The notes beneath the pieces were generated by a model. That model was not told the DNA's origin and searched no databases. It worked only from the letters and a program-made list of their open reading frames with translations. Of a DNA stretch of 64,000 nt, positions 1 through 15,845 are shown one piece after another. The position numbers and the translations under genes were made by a program. The stretch's first letter is position 1, and every line of letters starts with the position of its first letter. Origin of the DNA: Acidobacteriota bacterium (lineage in GTDB: Bacteria; Acidobacteriota; Blastocatellia; RBC074). The DNA is taken from positions 186,001 through 250,000 of the forward strand of contig JADJXM010000012.1 of NCBI GenBank assembly GCA_016715865.1, read 5' to 3'.

Positions 1-286
1 TCGAACCGTGCTCTTTCATCAACACGCCCCAGAAGAAGGGCAGAAGTTTGAGCCGTCTCTCCTCCGGCGTTTCGGCCCAGTACTTCTTGTAAAGCGGCGA
101 GTCTTCAACTCTTCCGCGACGGGTTTTGTCTTTCAGGATATCGAGGTCGAGTCCGCCGAAGACCTCCTGTGTCCGCGCGCCGTCGAGCGTAATCAGGATG
201 ACGTTCTCGGTCCTGTTCTGTGCAGACACCGCGCATGTGAATGTCAGTAAGACAACTATTTGAAGGATGCAGTATCTAGATTTCAT
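1..286 (-). CDS. Alkaline-phosphatase-superfamily enzyme (3' end outside window)
   Basis: Only the first 95 codons are present; the gene runs off the left edge. The start is the ATG at 284-286, preceded by AGGAG about a dozen bases upstream. Residues 1-20 form a signal peptide (ending ...CAVSAQ), so the enzyme is exported. The next stretch, NVILITLDGARTQEVFGG, is the first metal-binding strand of the alkaline phosphatase/sulfatase/phosphodiesterase fold, with the metal-ligand Asp in TLDGAR. The nucleophile and later metal motifs are not in the window, so the substrate cannot be told. It lies 26 nt after the S9 peptidase stop and is probably co-transcribed with it. A sulfatase is less likely because this start resembles the phosphodiesterase/phosphatase branch. 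Confidence 0.75.
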   Translation of the reverse strand, partial: MKSRYCILQIVVLLTFTCAVSAQNRTENVILITLDGARTQEVFGGLDLDILKDKTRRGRVEDSPLYKKYWAETPEERRLKLLPFFWGVLMKEHGS

Positions 287-312
287 AGAGTCGGGATCTC
301 CTAAAGCAGCGA

Positions 313-2622
<2,310 letters not shown>

Positions 2623-2659
2623 CGAGGTATCTCCCGGATTGCGGTCGAGCTTTCGAGGA

Positions 2660-6356
<3,697 letters not shown>

Positions 6357-6357
6357 T

Positions 6358-7584
6358 TTACTGAACGATCTTGACCGGCTCTTTGTCGCTAACCAGCGTA
6401 GCGCCTGAAATGATGATTCGCTCACCGGAATCGATCCCATCTGTGACCGCGATCATGTCGCCCATTGGAGCGCCGATCGTGACGCGTTTCAACCGGGCGA
6501 TGGATTTACCATCACGCTCGGCAATCGTATAGATGGCATATCCTGCATCTTTCTCCGTCAACTGGATGAGAGCTGAAAGCGGGACTGCGATAACCGGCTT
6601 CGACGCTGCTTCGCCGGCCACCTGCAATGAAACCACCATGCCGACCTTCAGTCTGTGTCCCGGGTTCGGGATGCTCACTTCGACGTCAAAAATGCGCGTT
6701 TTCGGGTCCGCAGAGGGTGAGATGTGCGTCAATCGACCGCGAAAATCTGCGCCCTTGATGGCTTCGCTGGTGACGACGAGCGTGCTGCCGAGTTTGAGGT
6801 TTGGCGTTTCCATATCGGGAACCCCGAAGACGACCTTAACCGAATCGATATCGGCCATTGTGAAGGCCGGCACGCCGGGCGTTACAAGCGTGCCGGTTTC
6901 GATGCTGCGACGCAGAAGGATGCCACTCACCGGCGCTCTCAGTTGGCAGTTCGAAAGCAGGTTTTCAGCCTCCTCGATCTGCGCTCTGGCTGCATCAGTT
7001 CTGGCACGGGCCATGGAAAGCTGCGCTTTACCTGCTTCGATCCGTGCTTCACCAACGGCCAAGCGAGTTTTCACGGCATCATATTCAGGTTTGACCAGGC
7101 TGTCGGTCTCAAACAATCTTTCTGCTCGATCAAGCTCGACTCTGACATTCGCCTGCGCGGCGCGTGCTTCGGCAAGCTGCGATTCGGCCAGCGTTTGAGA
7201 TGCGATCGCCTCAGCCAAGAGCGCTCTGGCCTGTTTGACGCGTGCGACGAAGTCGGTGTCTTGTATTCGAGCCAGCAGAGCGCCTTTCGTCACACTGTCG
7301 CCCGCCTGAACAGTACTTCCTTTGCTGCGTGCGATCATCTCGATGTAGCCGCTGACCTTGAATGCCAGATCGACTTCGGATTCCGGCCGGATATTGGCGG
7401 AATAACGGGCGGCTCCGACCGATGCGTACTGCTGCTCGACCGTCCATATTTTCACGGGAGTCAATGGTTTTTCATACGATTCAACCTTGTCGCATCCGGT
7501 GAGGATGGTCCCAAACAGGCAGAACGTCGTTAAAATAAAGCCCTGATTTGTCCTCGCGATTTTCATAGCAGCAGCTGAAATCAT
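6358..7584 (-). CDS. RND efflux periplasmic adaptor lipoprotein (MFP)
   Basis: 408 aa. The ATG at 7584 is chosen because AGGA lies 5-6 nt upstream; an alternative ATG at 7566 lacks a ribosome site. A signal peptide ends in the lipobox LTGC, so the protein should be lipid-anchored in the inner membrane and reach into the periplasm. The order is membrane-proximal strand, lipoyl-like half, a long alanine/glutamate-rich coiled-coil hairpin (about residues 95-200, ARALLAEAIASQTLAE), second lipoyl half (APVSGILLRR) and beta-barrel (about 230-300). This is the standard AcrA/HlyD layout. It bridges the RND pump to the TolC-like channel; its start is 13 nt after the TolC-like stop. Confidence 0.92.
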   Translation of the reverse strand: MISAAAMKIARTNQGFILTTFCLFGTILTGCDKVESYEKPLTPVKIWTVEQQYASVGAARYSANIRPESEVDLAFKVSGYIEMIARSKGSTVQAGDSVTKGALLARIQDTDFVARVKQARALLAEAIASQTLAESQLAEARAAQANVRVELDRAERLFETDSLVKPEYDAVKTRLAVGEARIEAGKAQLSMARARTDAARAQIEEAENLLSNCQLRAPVSGILLRRSIETGTLVTPGVPAFTMADIDSVKVVFGVPDMETPNLKLGSTLVVTSEAIKGADFRGRLTHISPSADPKTRIFDVEVSIPNPGHRLKVGMVVSLQVAGEAASKPVIAVPLSALIQLTEKDAGYAIYTIAERDGKSIARLKRVTIGAPMGDMIAVTDGIDSGERIIISGATLVSDKEPVKIVQ

Positions 7585-7597
7585 ATAAATCCTGTTC

Positions 7598-8938
<1,341 letters not shown>

Positions 8939-8975
8939 ATGACTCTCTTCGTAGCGCCGGCTTGTCTGCCACAGG

Positions 8976-10146
<1,171 letters not shown>

Positions 10147-10149
10147 ATG

Positions 10150-11028
10150 TCATGCAAAATTTTCGAGAGCTGAAATTATCTCCTCTTTTTTAGCTTCAAC
10201 GGCTTGCCGTCCTGTCTCGAGGACGTAAGGAACAGCCTCGATATCCCAGAACTCCACAGGCCTGGTGAATCTGACATTGACCCTGATGATTTCGTAATGA
10301 TGCAGGTTGATTGCGGTTGTCATCTGGCTTTGCATGAGCACATTGGCGCACATACTCTGGCCATAGTTGAACATATCGAAGTAACTCTTCGGTTCGGTAT
10401 CCAGCCTTGTTTCGATTGAAAGGGCGATAATCACGTCGATATTGCGCTTGACGGCTTCGAGAATCGGGCAGGGTGAAGCGAATCCGCCGTCGACCAGCCA
10501 TCGCCCATCGATCTGGAGCGGGGGCAGCGCAGGGTACGAAGCTCCGGATGCGTAAACGGCGTCGGCCAGCAGGCCTCGATCAAGCGCAAAACTCTCTCCT
10601 GTATGAAAGTCGGTTACCTGCAACAGCGTGGGTGTGGGCAGATCCTCGATCCTCGTCTCTCCGAAAAGCCTGTTATGAATTGACCGGATGGCATCGGGCT
10701 TGATGATTCCGCACGAGAAGTCGAAACGACCGAAAGGCAGACGCGGAATTCCCAGCAGAACTCGATAGTCGATTTTCGAAAACAGTTCACGGCTTAAAAG
10801 CTGAGGTATCAGCTCGCGCATTTGCAAGGGACTGTATCCGAGCGACCGCAGGCTGGCCATGATCGCCCCGCCGCTGCAACCGATCAGCAGATCCGGCTTA
10901 ATCCCCGCCTCATCGAGAAATTCATAGAGTGCCACTGCGGCGAAGGTCTTGATTCCACCCGAACCCGTCACCACTGCAACCGTCGGCCGTCTTTCATCGG
11001 ACGGGTCTGTTTTAATTACATCATTCAT
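10150..11028 (-). CDS. Patatin-like phospholipase, copy 3
   Basis: 292 aa. The start at 11028 has AAGGGC upstream and overlaps the stop of the preceding patatin gene (ATGAATGA), so translation is probably coupled. The patatin fold shows the oxyanion-hole loop TGSGGIK, the nucleophile elbow GCSGG (Ser near residue 48) and the dyad Asp in LVDGG. No signal peptide is seen, so it is probably cytoplasmic or membrane-associated on the inside. The family hydrolyses acyl chains from phospholipids. It is clearly paralogous to the next gene over its whole length. The right arm of the inverted repeat starts just beyond its stop. Confidence 0.88.
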   Translation of the reverse strand: MNDVIKTDPSDERRPTVAVVTGSGGIKTFAAVALYEFLDEAGIKPDLLIGCSGGAIMASLRSLGYSPLQMRELIPQLLSRELFSKIDYRVLLGIPRLPFGRFDFSCGIIKPDAIRSIHNRLFGETRIEDLPTPTLLQVTDFHTGESFALDRGLLADAVYASGASYPALPPLQIDGRWLVDGGFASPCPILEAVKRNIDVIIALSIETRLDTEPKSYFDMFNYGQSMCANVLMQSQMTTAINLHHYEIIRVNVRFTRPVEFWDIEAVPYVLETGRQAVEAKKEEIISALENFA

Positions 11029-11905
11029 ATTCGTGCCCTTTAAAATTATCGATCGCAGACAGAATCTGGTCTTTCTTTTCGGCAACGACTTTACGCCCTG
11101 TTTCGAGGACGAGAGGAATGGCATCAAGCTGCCAGAACTCGACGGGTCGATCGAACCTCATATTCAGCTGCACGATCTCGTAATGGTGCAGATTGATTGC
11201 CGTCACCATCTGGTTTTTCATAAGCAGGTTCGTGCACATGCTCTGGCTGTAATTGAAGAGAGCCAGAAAATTTCCAGGTTCAGCATCGAGCCTGGTTTCG
11301 ACGGTTATGGCAATGATGATATCGATATTGCGTTTGACGGCTTCCATGACGGGGCAGGGGGATGAAAAAGCGCCATCCACCAGCCAGCGACCGTCAAGGT
11401 GGAGCAAAGGCAATGCCGGATACAACGCTCCCGATGCATATACGGCATCAGATAAAAGCCCTCGGTCGAGGACGAAGCCTTCGCCGGTCTGAAAGTCAGT
11501 GACCTGGATCAGCACGGCTGGATCGAGGTCCTCGAGGCGCCTCTCGCCGAACAGTCTCCGATGAGCTGCTTTCATATAATCCGGCTTCAGGATAGCCGTC
11601 GATAAATCGAACCTGCCGAACGGCAGGCCCGGAATTCCGAGTAATGCCCTGTAATCGATCTTCGAATACAACTCGGGCTTCATGATCTCCGGGATGAGAT
11701 CGAGCATCTGCGACGGACTATAGCCTGTTGCTCTGAGGCCGGTCATGAGCGCGCCACCGCTGCATCCGATCAGGAGATCGGGAACGATTCCCGCTTCATC
11801 CAGAAACTCATAGAGCGCGACGGCGGCAAATGTCTTGATCCCGCCTGATCCCGTCACGACCGCAATTGTTGGCTGTTTAGCTTTCGGCGGATTTGTCGCC
11901 ATCAT
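11021..11905 (-). CDS. Patatin-like phospholipase, copy 2
   Basis: 294 aa. The same motif set as its neighbours: TGSGGIK, GCSGG, and LVDGA in place of the more usual DGG. It shares long blocks with copy 3 (AAVALYEFLDEAGI, HLHHYEI-type region), consistent with recent tandem duplication. No export signal. The start could be the ATG at 11905 or the adjacent one at 11902. The middle member of three adjacent patatin genes, all in the same direction. Confidence 0.88.
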   Translation of the reverse strand: MMATNPPKAKQPTIAVVTGSGGIKTFAAVALYEFLDEAGIVPDLLIGCSGGALMTGLRATGYSPSQMLDLIPEIMKPELYSKIDYRALLGIPGLPFGRFDLSTAILKPDYMKAAHRRLFGERRLEDLDPAVLIQVTDFQTGEGFVLDRGLLSDAVYASGALYPALPLLHLDGRWLVDGAFSSPCPVMEAVKRNIDIIIAITVETRLDAEPGNFLALFNYSQSMCTNLLMKNQMVTAINLHHYEIVQLNMRFDRPVEFWQLDAIPLVLETGRKVVAEKKDQILSAIDNFKGHEYE

Positions 11906-11923
11906 CTGAATTCATCTTCAGGT

Positions 11924-12820
11924 TCAGTTATTCGGATTAAAGGTGGAGATTACATCCAGTATCTCGTCTCTTTTGCCGGCCACTGCTTTCTTGCCCGCCC
12001 GCAGCACTCCGGGAAGCGCTTTCGTCTCCCATGGACCGATGTATTGATCAAAATCGACCGGCACCAGGATAATTTCGTGGTGATGTAGTTCAATCGAAAG
12101 CATGGTTTGATCCTTGATCAATCGACTGAAATAGGCTGCCAGAATATTGTAATTACATTCAAGCAGGTCTTCCGGGTGAGGTTTCGGCTCTTCGGGATGA
12201 AACAGGGCGATGATGATATCCGCCCCTCTTTTTACCGCTTCGAGAATGGGCACGGGAGCGACATATGATCCGTCAACCAGCCAGCGGCCTTCGACCTGTA
12301 TCGGCGGAAATTCCGGAGCCATCGCGCTGGCGGCATAAACGGCCTCGGCCAGTGGCCCCGCTTTCAATACGACCGACTCGCCGGCCAGGCAATCAGCGGT
12401 TTGTAACAAGGTGGTGGGCTGGAGGTCTTCAAGCAGCCGATCTCCAAATAGCTGTCGATAGAGATCCTGCTGATGATGTGGTTTTTTTATTGCAGACCCG
12501 ATGCCCGGCCGGCCGAGTTTCGGATGAGCAAACCCGAGCAGTGTCCTGTAATCGATTCTGGAATAGAGCTTGCCGCCGATCATCCTGTCGATCTGCTCGC
12601 GCATCTGCCGGGGGGAATATCCCGCGCCGCGCATTGCGGCCATCAGAGCCCCGCCGCTCGATCCGATCAGCATATCCGCCTTGATGCCGGCCTCATCCAT
12701 AAATTCAAAAAGAGGAATGGCTGCTGCGGCTCTGACGCCGATCGATCCGACGACGACAGCGATTTTTGGCGGCGGATCGGATTCTACGTTCCTCTTTTGT
12801 ATATCAGTTCGAGTGTTCAT
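11924..12820 (-). CDS. Patatin-like phospholipase, copy 1 (divergent)
   Basis: 298 aa. Nucleophile elbow GSSGG and Asp in LVDGS. The oxyanion loop is VGSIGVR, which lacks the GSGGIK spelling of the other two, so this copy is the most diverged. The same layout is kept, including the HHHEI segment near residue 240 and the C-terminal VLRAGKKAVAGKRDEI helix. It lies 5 nt downstream of the CDF gene and 18 nt upstream of copy 2, suggesting one operon CDF-patatin-patatin-patatin-desaturase. Confidence 0.85.
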   Translation of the reverse strand: MNTRTDIQKRNVESDPPPKIAVVVGSIGVRAAAAIPLFEFMDEAGIKADMLIGSSGGALMAAMRGAGYSPRQMREQIDRMIGGKLYSRIDYRTLLGFAHPKLGRPGIGSAIKKPHHQQDLYRQLFGDRLLEDLQPTTLLQTADCLAGESVVLKAGPLAEAVYAASAMAPEFPPIQVEGRWLVDGSYVAPVPILEAVKRGADIIIALFHPEEPKPHPEDLLECNYNILAAYFSRLIKDQTMLSIELHHHEIILVPVDFDQYIGPWETKALPGVLRAGKKAVAGKRDEILDVISTFNPNN

Positions 12821-12825
12821 AACAT

Positions 12826-13752
12826 TTAACTCGCCGGCGCGGTTGTCGGAGCGATCAGCACCTGACTGCCTCGAATCTTCGCTTCAAGACCGGCTTTCAT
12901 CCGGTCGATAAGTTCCTGTACTTCCTCCATCCGTCGGTCACCGTCGAACTCCATGAAGATTTCGATATACACGTTACTGCCCGACCGGCGTGATCGAATG
13001 CCATGCAGCGCCACGTATTCGTGATAATAAACTGCCAGTTCCGCGAGGATGACCAGTTGCAGCGACTCATCCAGCGTTCGATCGAGCAGGTCATAGATCG
13101 AATCAGTGATCACACGATAGGCCGAAAGCAGCAGAAAAGCCGAGATGAGGATGGCGCCGGCCGGGTCGACATAGGCGGCCCATCGCTGCTCGCGGAAACC
13201 CGCGCTGACGACCAGTGATGCCACCACTGAGATGTTTGCCGCGAACTTGGATCGAAAGAGCCGCCACTGCGATTCCAGAATCGGAGACGCCTCGACACCG
13301 GATAACCGCAGATTCTTACGCCACATCCACAGATTGACCAGCGCCGATCCACCGGTTACAAACAGCGCCAGTCCGATACTGCCGATCGGTTTCGGATGGC
13401 GAAAACGTTCGATCGCGCCATAGGTGACGATCATCCACGACAGCATCATGGCTCCGGCCACAGCCAGACTCGAAATGTTTTCGAGCTTGCCCTGGCCATA
13501 GTTGTAGTCGAAGCTCTTCCCGCGCCTGACCTTTCGCACCGCCAGCCAGGAGAGGAAGGTCGCGACGGTCTCGCTCGCCGATTTGAGCAGATCGGAGAGC
13601 AGCATGACCGAGTTGGCAAGGATGACCGCTACGACATCCGGAGCCAGCGCCACCAGCCCAAGGATGAACCCTGTCAGGATCGATCGCTCTTTCTCCCGGA
13701 AATGCTCCATGCTGGAGACTTGAGTGGAAGACAAAGTTGAGCCTTTCTCCAT
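12826..13752 (-). CDS. CDF-family cation transporter with altered metal site
   Basis: 308 aa, six predicted membrane helices and a C-terminal cytoplasmic domain (about 215-300) as in cation diffusion facilitators. The TM2 motif reads LLSDLLKSASE where the family has LLADALHSLSD: the His and Asp ligands are replaced by Lys and Glu. TM5 reads KFAAN where H/D-x3-D is expected. The transport-site ligand quartet therefore looks substituted. It may carry another cation, or be regulatory. It appears to head the lipid-enzyme operon. Family membership is firm; Zn/Fe/Mn transport is not supported by the residues. Confidence 0.82.
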   Translation of the reverse strand: MEKGSTLSSTQVSSMEHFREKERSILTGFILGLVALAPDVVAVILANSVMLLSDLLKSASETVATFLSWLAVRKVRRGKSFDYNYGQGKLENISSLAVAGAMMLSWMIVTYGAIERFRHPKPIGSIGLALFVTGGSALVNLWMWRKNLRLSGVEASPILESQWRLFRSKFAANISVVASLVVSAGFREQRWAAYVDPAGAILISAFLLLSAYRVITDSIYDLLDRTLDESLQLVILAELAVYYHEYVALHGIRSRRSGSNVYIEIFMEFDGDRRMEEVQELIDRMKAGLEAKIRGSQVLIAPTTAPAS

Positions 13753-13791
13753 CTTTCGTCAGATATCAGCGGCTGCGGATGAATGTTCTGA

Positions 13792-14139
13792 TCAATCGCC
13801 GTGGTTCCTGATCGCCTCTTCCCTCGAATCGCAAATCTGGAAGATCGAGGAGAATCCCGTCAGATTGAAGACCTGGCGGACATCGTCGTTGAGCGATGCC
13901 AGAATCAGTTTCCCCTTGGCCATCGTCAATTGCTTGGCCGCCATCAGAAAAACACGCAGACCGGCGCTGCTGATGTACTGCAATTGCGCACAGTCGACGA
14001 CCATGCGGGTTTTACCAGCCTGAATCAGATTGACCATCTTTTCCTCAAAAGCCCGTGAATTGCTCGAATCCATCCGGCCGCTGAGACCCACAATGACAAC
14101 ATGTTGGGACTCGTCTTCAATGACTTCGATCTGCATCAT
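13792..14139 (-). CDS. STAS-domain anti-sigma factor antagonist
   Basis: About 115 aa, one STAS domain. The core VVDCAQLQYISSAGLRVF carries the conserved phosphorylatable serine (ISSAG). The start is the tandem ATG at 14134-14139 with GGAGAG just upstream; a longer frame exists. It overlaps the end of the RsbW-like kinase gene by 23 nt, implying translational coupling. In the family, the unphosphorylated form binds the RsbW/SpoIIAB-type kinase and frees its partner, usually a sigma factor. The partner-switching phosphatase and kinase are encoded immediately upstream. No sigma factor gene is in the window. Confidence 0.9.
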   Translation of the reverse strand: MMQIEVIEDESQHVVIVGLSGRMDSSNSRAFEEKMVNLIQAGKTRMVVDCAQLQYISSAGLRVFLMAAKQLTMAKGKLILASLNDDVRQVFNLTGFSSIFQICDSREEAIRNHGD

Positions 14140-14587
14140 CACACTCTCCATGAAAATGGGTTGGTACACTTTTCTTTAGAACCACGATATTTTTACCATC
14201 GAGCCTTCGATATTCAACGACATCGATCATTTGGCGAACGAGGTGAATTCCGAGCCCTCCAATCGGCCGTTCGACGAGCGGCGCTTTCAAATCGGGCTCT
14301 TTTATCTCGAATGGGTTGAACTCCCGTCCGTCATCCTCGATTTCAATGACAATCAGATCGTCAACGATCGAGCCCCGAATCTGGATCTCATGTTGCATTT
14401 CATCCGGATAACCGTAAGAAATGACATTGGTCAATAATTCATCGAGCGCCAGGTTGAGTTCGAACGCCGTTCGAGTGGGCAGACGATGTCGCGACACGAA
14501 ATCGTCGACCAGGATGCTGAGGCGTCCGATTTCCGCCAGATCGTTGATGATCACGACATTCAGATTTTCCATCCCGGTTTCCGCCAT
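14117..14587 (-). CDS. RsbW/SpoIIAB-like serine kinase (anti-sigma factor type)
   Basis: 156 aa GHKL ATPase. The N-box is ELNLALDELLTNVISYGY, G1 is DDGREFNP and G2 is GGLGIHLVRQMID, so ATP binding should be intact. The family phosphorylates its STAS antagonist and sequesters an output protein. The gene lies between the PP2C-type phosphatase and the STAS gene, giving the complete kinase-antagonist-phosphatase triad. An alternative start at 14572 is possible; GGAG precedes the ATG at 14587. Confidence 0.9.
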   Translation of the reverse strand: MAETGMENLNVVIINDLAEIGRLSILVDDFVSRHRLPTRTAFELNLALDELLTNVISYGYPDEMQHEIQIRGSIVDDLIVIEIEDDGREFNPFEIKEPDLKAPLVERPIGGLGIHLVRQMIDVVEYRRLDGKNIVVLKKSVPTHFHGECDDADRSH

Positions 14588-14663
14588 TGATTCGGATTCT
14601 CCGGCATTCGCCCTGAATCGAGGGAATGCATGACGACGGTTTCGCGTTTCGATGAATGCGATT

Positions 14664-15824
14664 TTACGGGTGATATCTCGCTGCCATCATTGTCAAATCG
14701 TCGGATTGAGGTTCATTGCCGGCGAACGATGTAACTTCTTCGACGACCCTTTGAATTATCTCTTTGGGTGATGATCCGGGTGTTAACTTCAGGCATTGAT
14801 GCAGGCGTTCATCGGTGTACATCTGCTTTTGCTGGTTGAACGCCTCGGTGATGCCGTCGGTGTATAGAAAAATTATGTCGCCCGGAGTCAGCTGCAGCTT
14901 TTCGGTTCGATAAGGATAGTTCTCGTCAATGCCGAGCACGATGCCATTATCGGCCGGCAGCATCCTCGCCTCACCCTGAACCGGGATCAGGTAAGGCAGG
15001 TTGTGCCCGGCATTGCTGAACTCGAATTCGCCGGTCATGATGTTGAGAATTGCATAATAGAGAGTCACGAACATATACGATGTATTTTCGAGCGAAATCA
15101 GGCGGTTGACCTGTCGCAGGCATTCTCCTGCCGGCAGGCCCGTCAGCGCCACCGACTTGAGCATCGTGCGCGTGACGGCCATGAAGATGGCTGCCGGGAC
15201 GCCTTTGCCCGAGACATCGCCGATGACCAGTCCAAGCCGCTCTTTATCGAGCAGGAAAAAGTCGTAGAAGTCCCCGCCCACCTCGCGCGCCGGAATCATT
15301 TCGGCGTAGAGCTCGAATCCCTCGACACCAGGAAAGGGAGGGAAGTCGCACGGCAGAATGGACCTTTGAATGTTTGTCGCAACGTTCAGTTCGTTCTGTA
15401 TCTCGATGAGCTGTTTGTGCTCTCGCGCTGATTCCCTGAGAACCTCGATGCGCTGCCTGGTCTTGCTGATAGTTACTTCGAGATCGGTCAGATCGATCGG
15501 CTTGGTCAGAAAGTCATAAGCTCCGCGGTTCATGGCTGCCCGGATGTTTTCCATATCGCCGTATGCGGAGACGACGATCGTTTTCAGCATCGCGTTCAGA
15601 TCACTGATCTTTCCAAGCAGAGTCAGTCCGTCCATGACAGGCATGTTGATATCGGTCAGGACCATTTCAATATCCCTGTCGGCTTTGAGCGCTTCCAGAG
15701 CCTCGACCCCGTTGTGCGCGAAAGCGAATTCCAGTTCTTTCTCCCTGATTTGCCGGCGGAATTTCTGACGAATGAGCAGTTCCAGATCCGGCTCGTCGTC
15801 AACCACCAGTATTTTGAAAGGCAT
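14664..15824 (-). CDS. Response regulator with PP2C-type (RsbU/SpoIIE) phosphatase output
   Basis: 386 aa. The receiver domain covers residues 1-125, with phospho-acceptor D58 in LTDINMP and the conserved Lys in FLTKPID. A short coiled linker (about 125-155) leads to a PPM/SpoIIE domain (about 160-386) with EVGGDFYDFF, GDVSGKGVPAA and QSDDLTMM metal-ligand motifs. It should dephosphorylate the STAS protein encoded two genes downstream when its receiver is phosphorylated, most simply by the kinase encoded 21 nt upstream. This links a two-component input to a partner-switch output. Confidence 0.93.
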   Translation of the reverse strand: MPFKILVVDDEPDLELLIRQKFRRQIREKELEFAFAHNGVEALEALKADRDIEMVLTDINMPVMDGLTLLGKISDLNAMLKTIVVSAYGDMENIRAAMNRGAYDFLTKPIDLTDLEVTISKTRQRIEVLRESAREHKQLIEIQNELNVATNIQRSILPCDFPPFPGVEGFELYAEMIPAREVGGDFYDFFLLDKERLGLVIGDVSGKGVPAAIFMAVTRTMLKSVALTGLPAGECLRQVNRLISLENTSYMFVTLYYAILNIMTGEFEFSNAGHNLPYLIPVQGEARMLPADNGIVLGIDENYPYRTEKLQLTPGDIIFLYTDGITEAFNQQKQMYTDERLHQCLKLTPGSSPKEIIQRVVEEVTSFAGNEPQSDDLTMMAARYHP

Positions 15825-15845
15825 CTACTTCTCCGTTATCGATTT

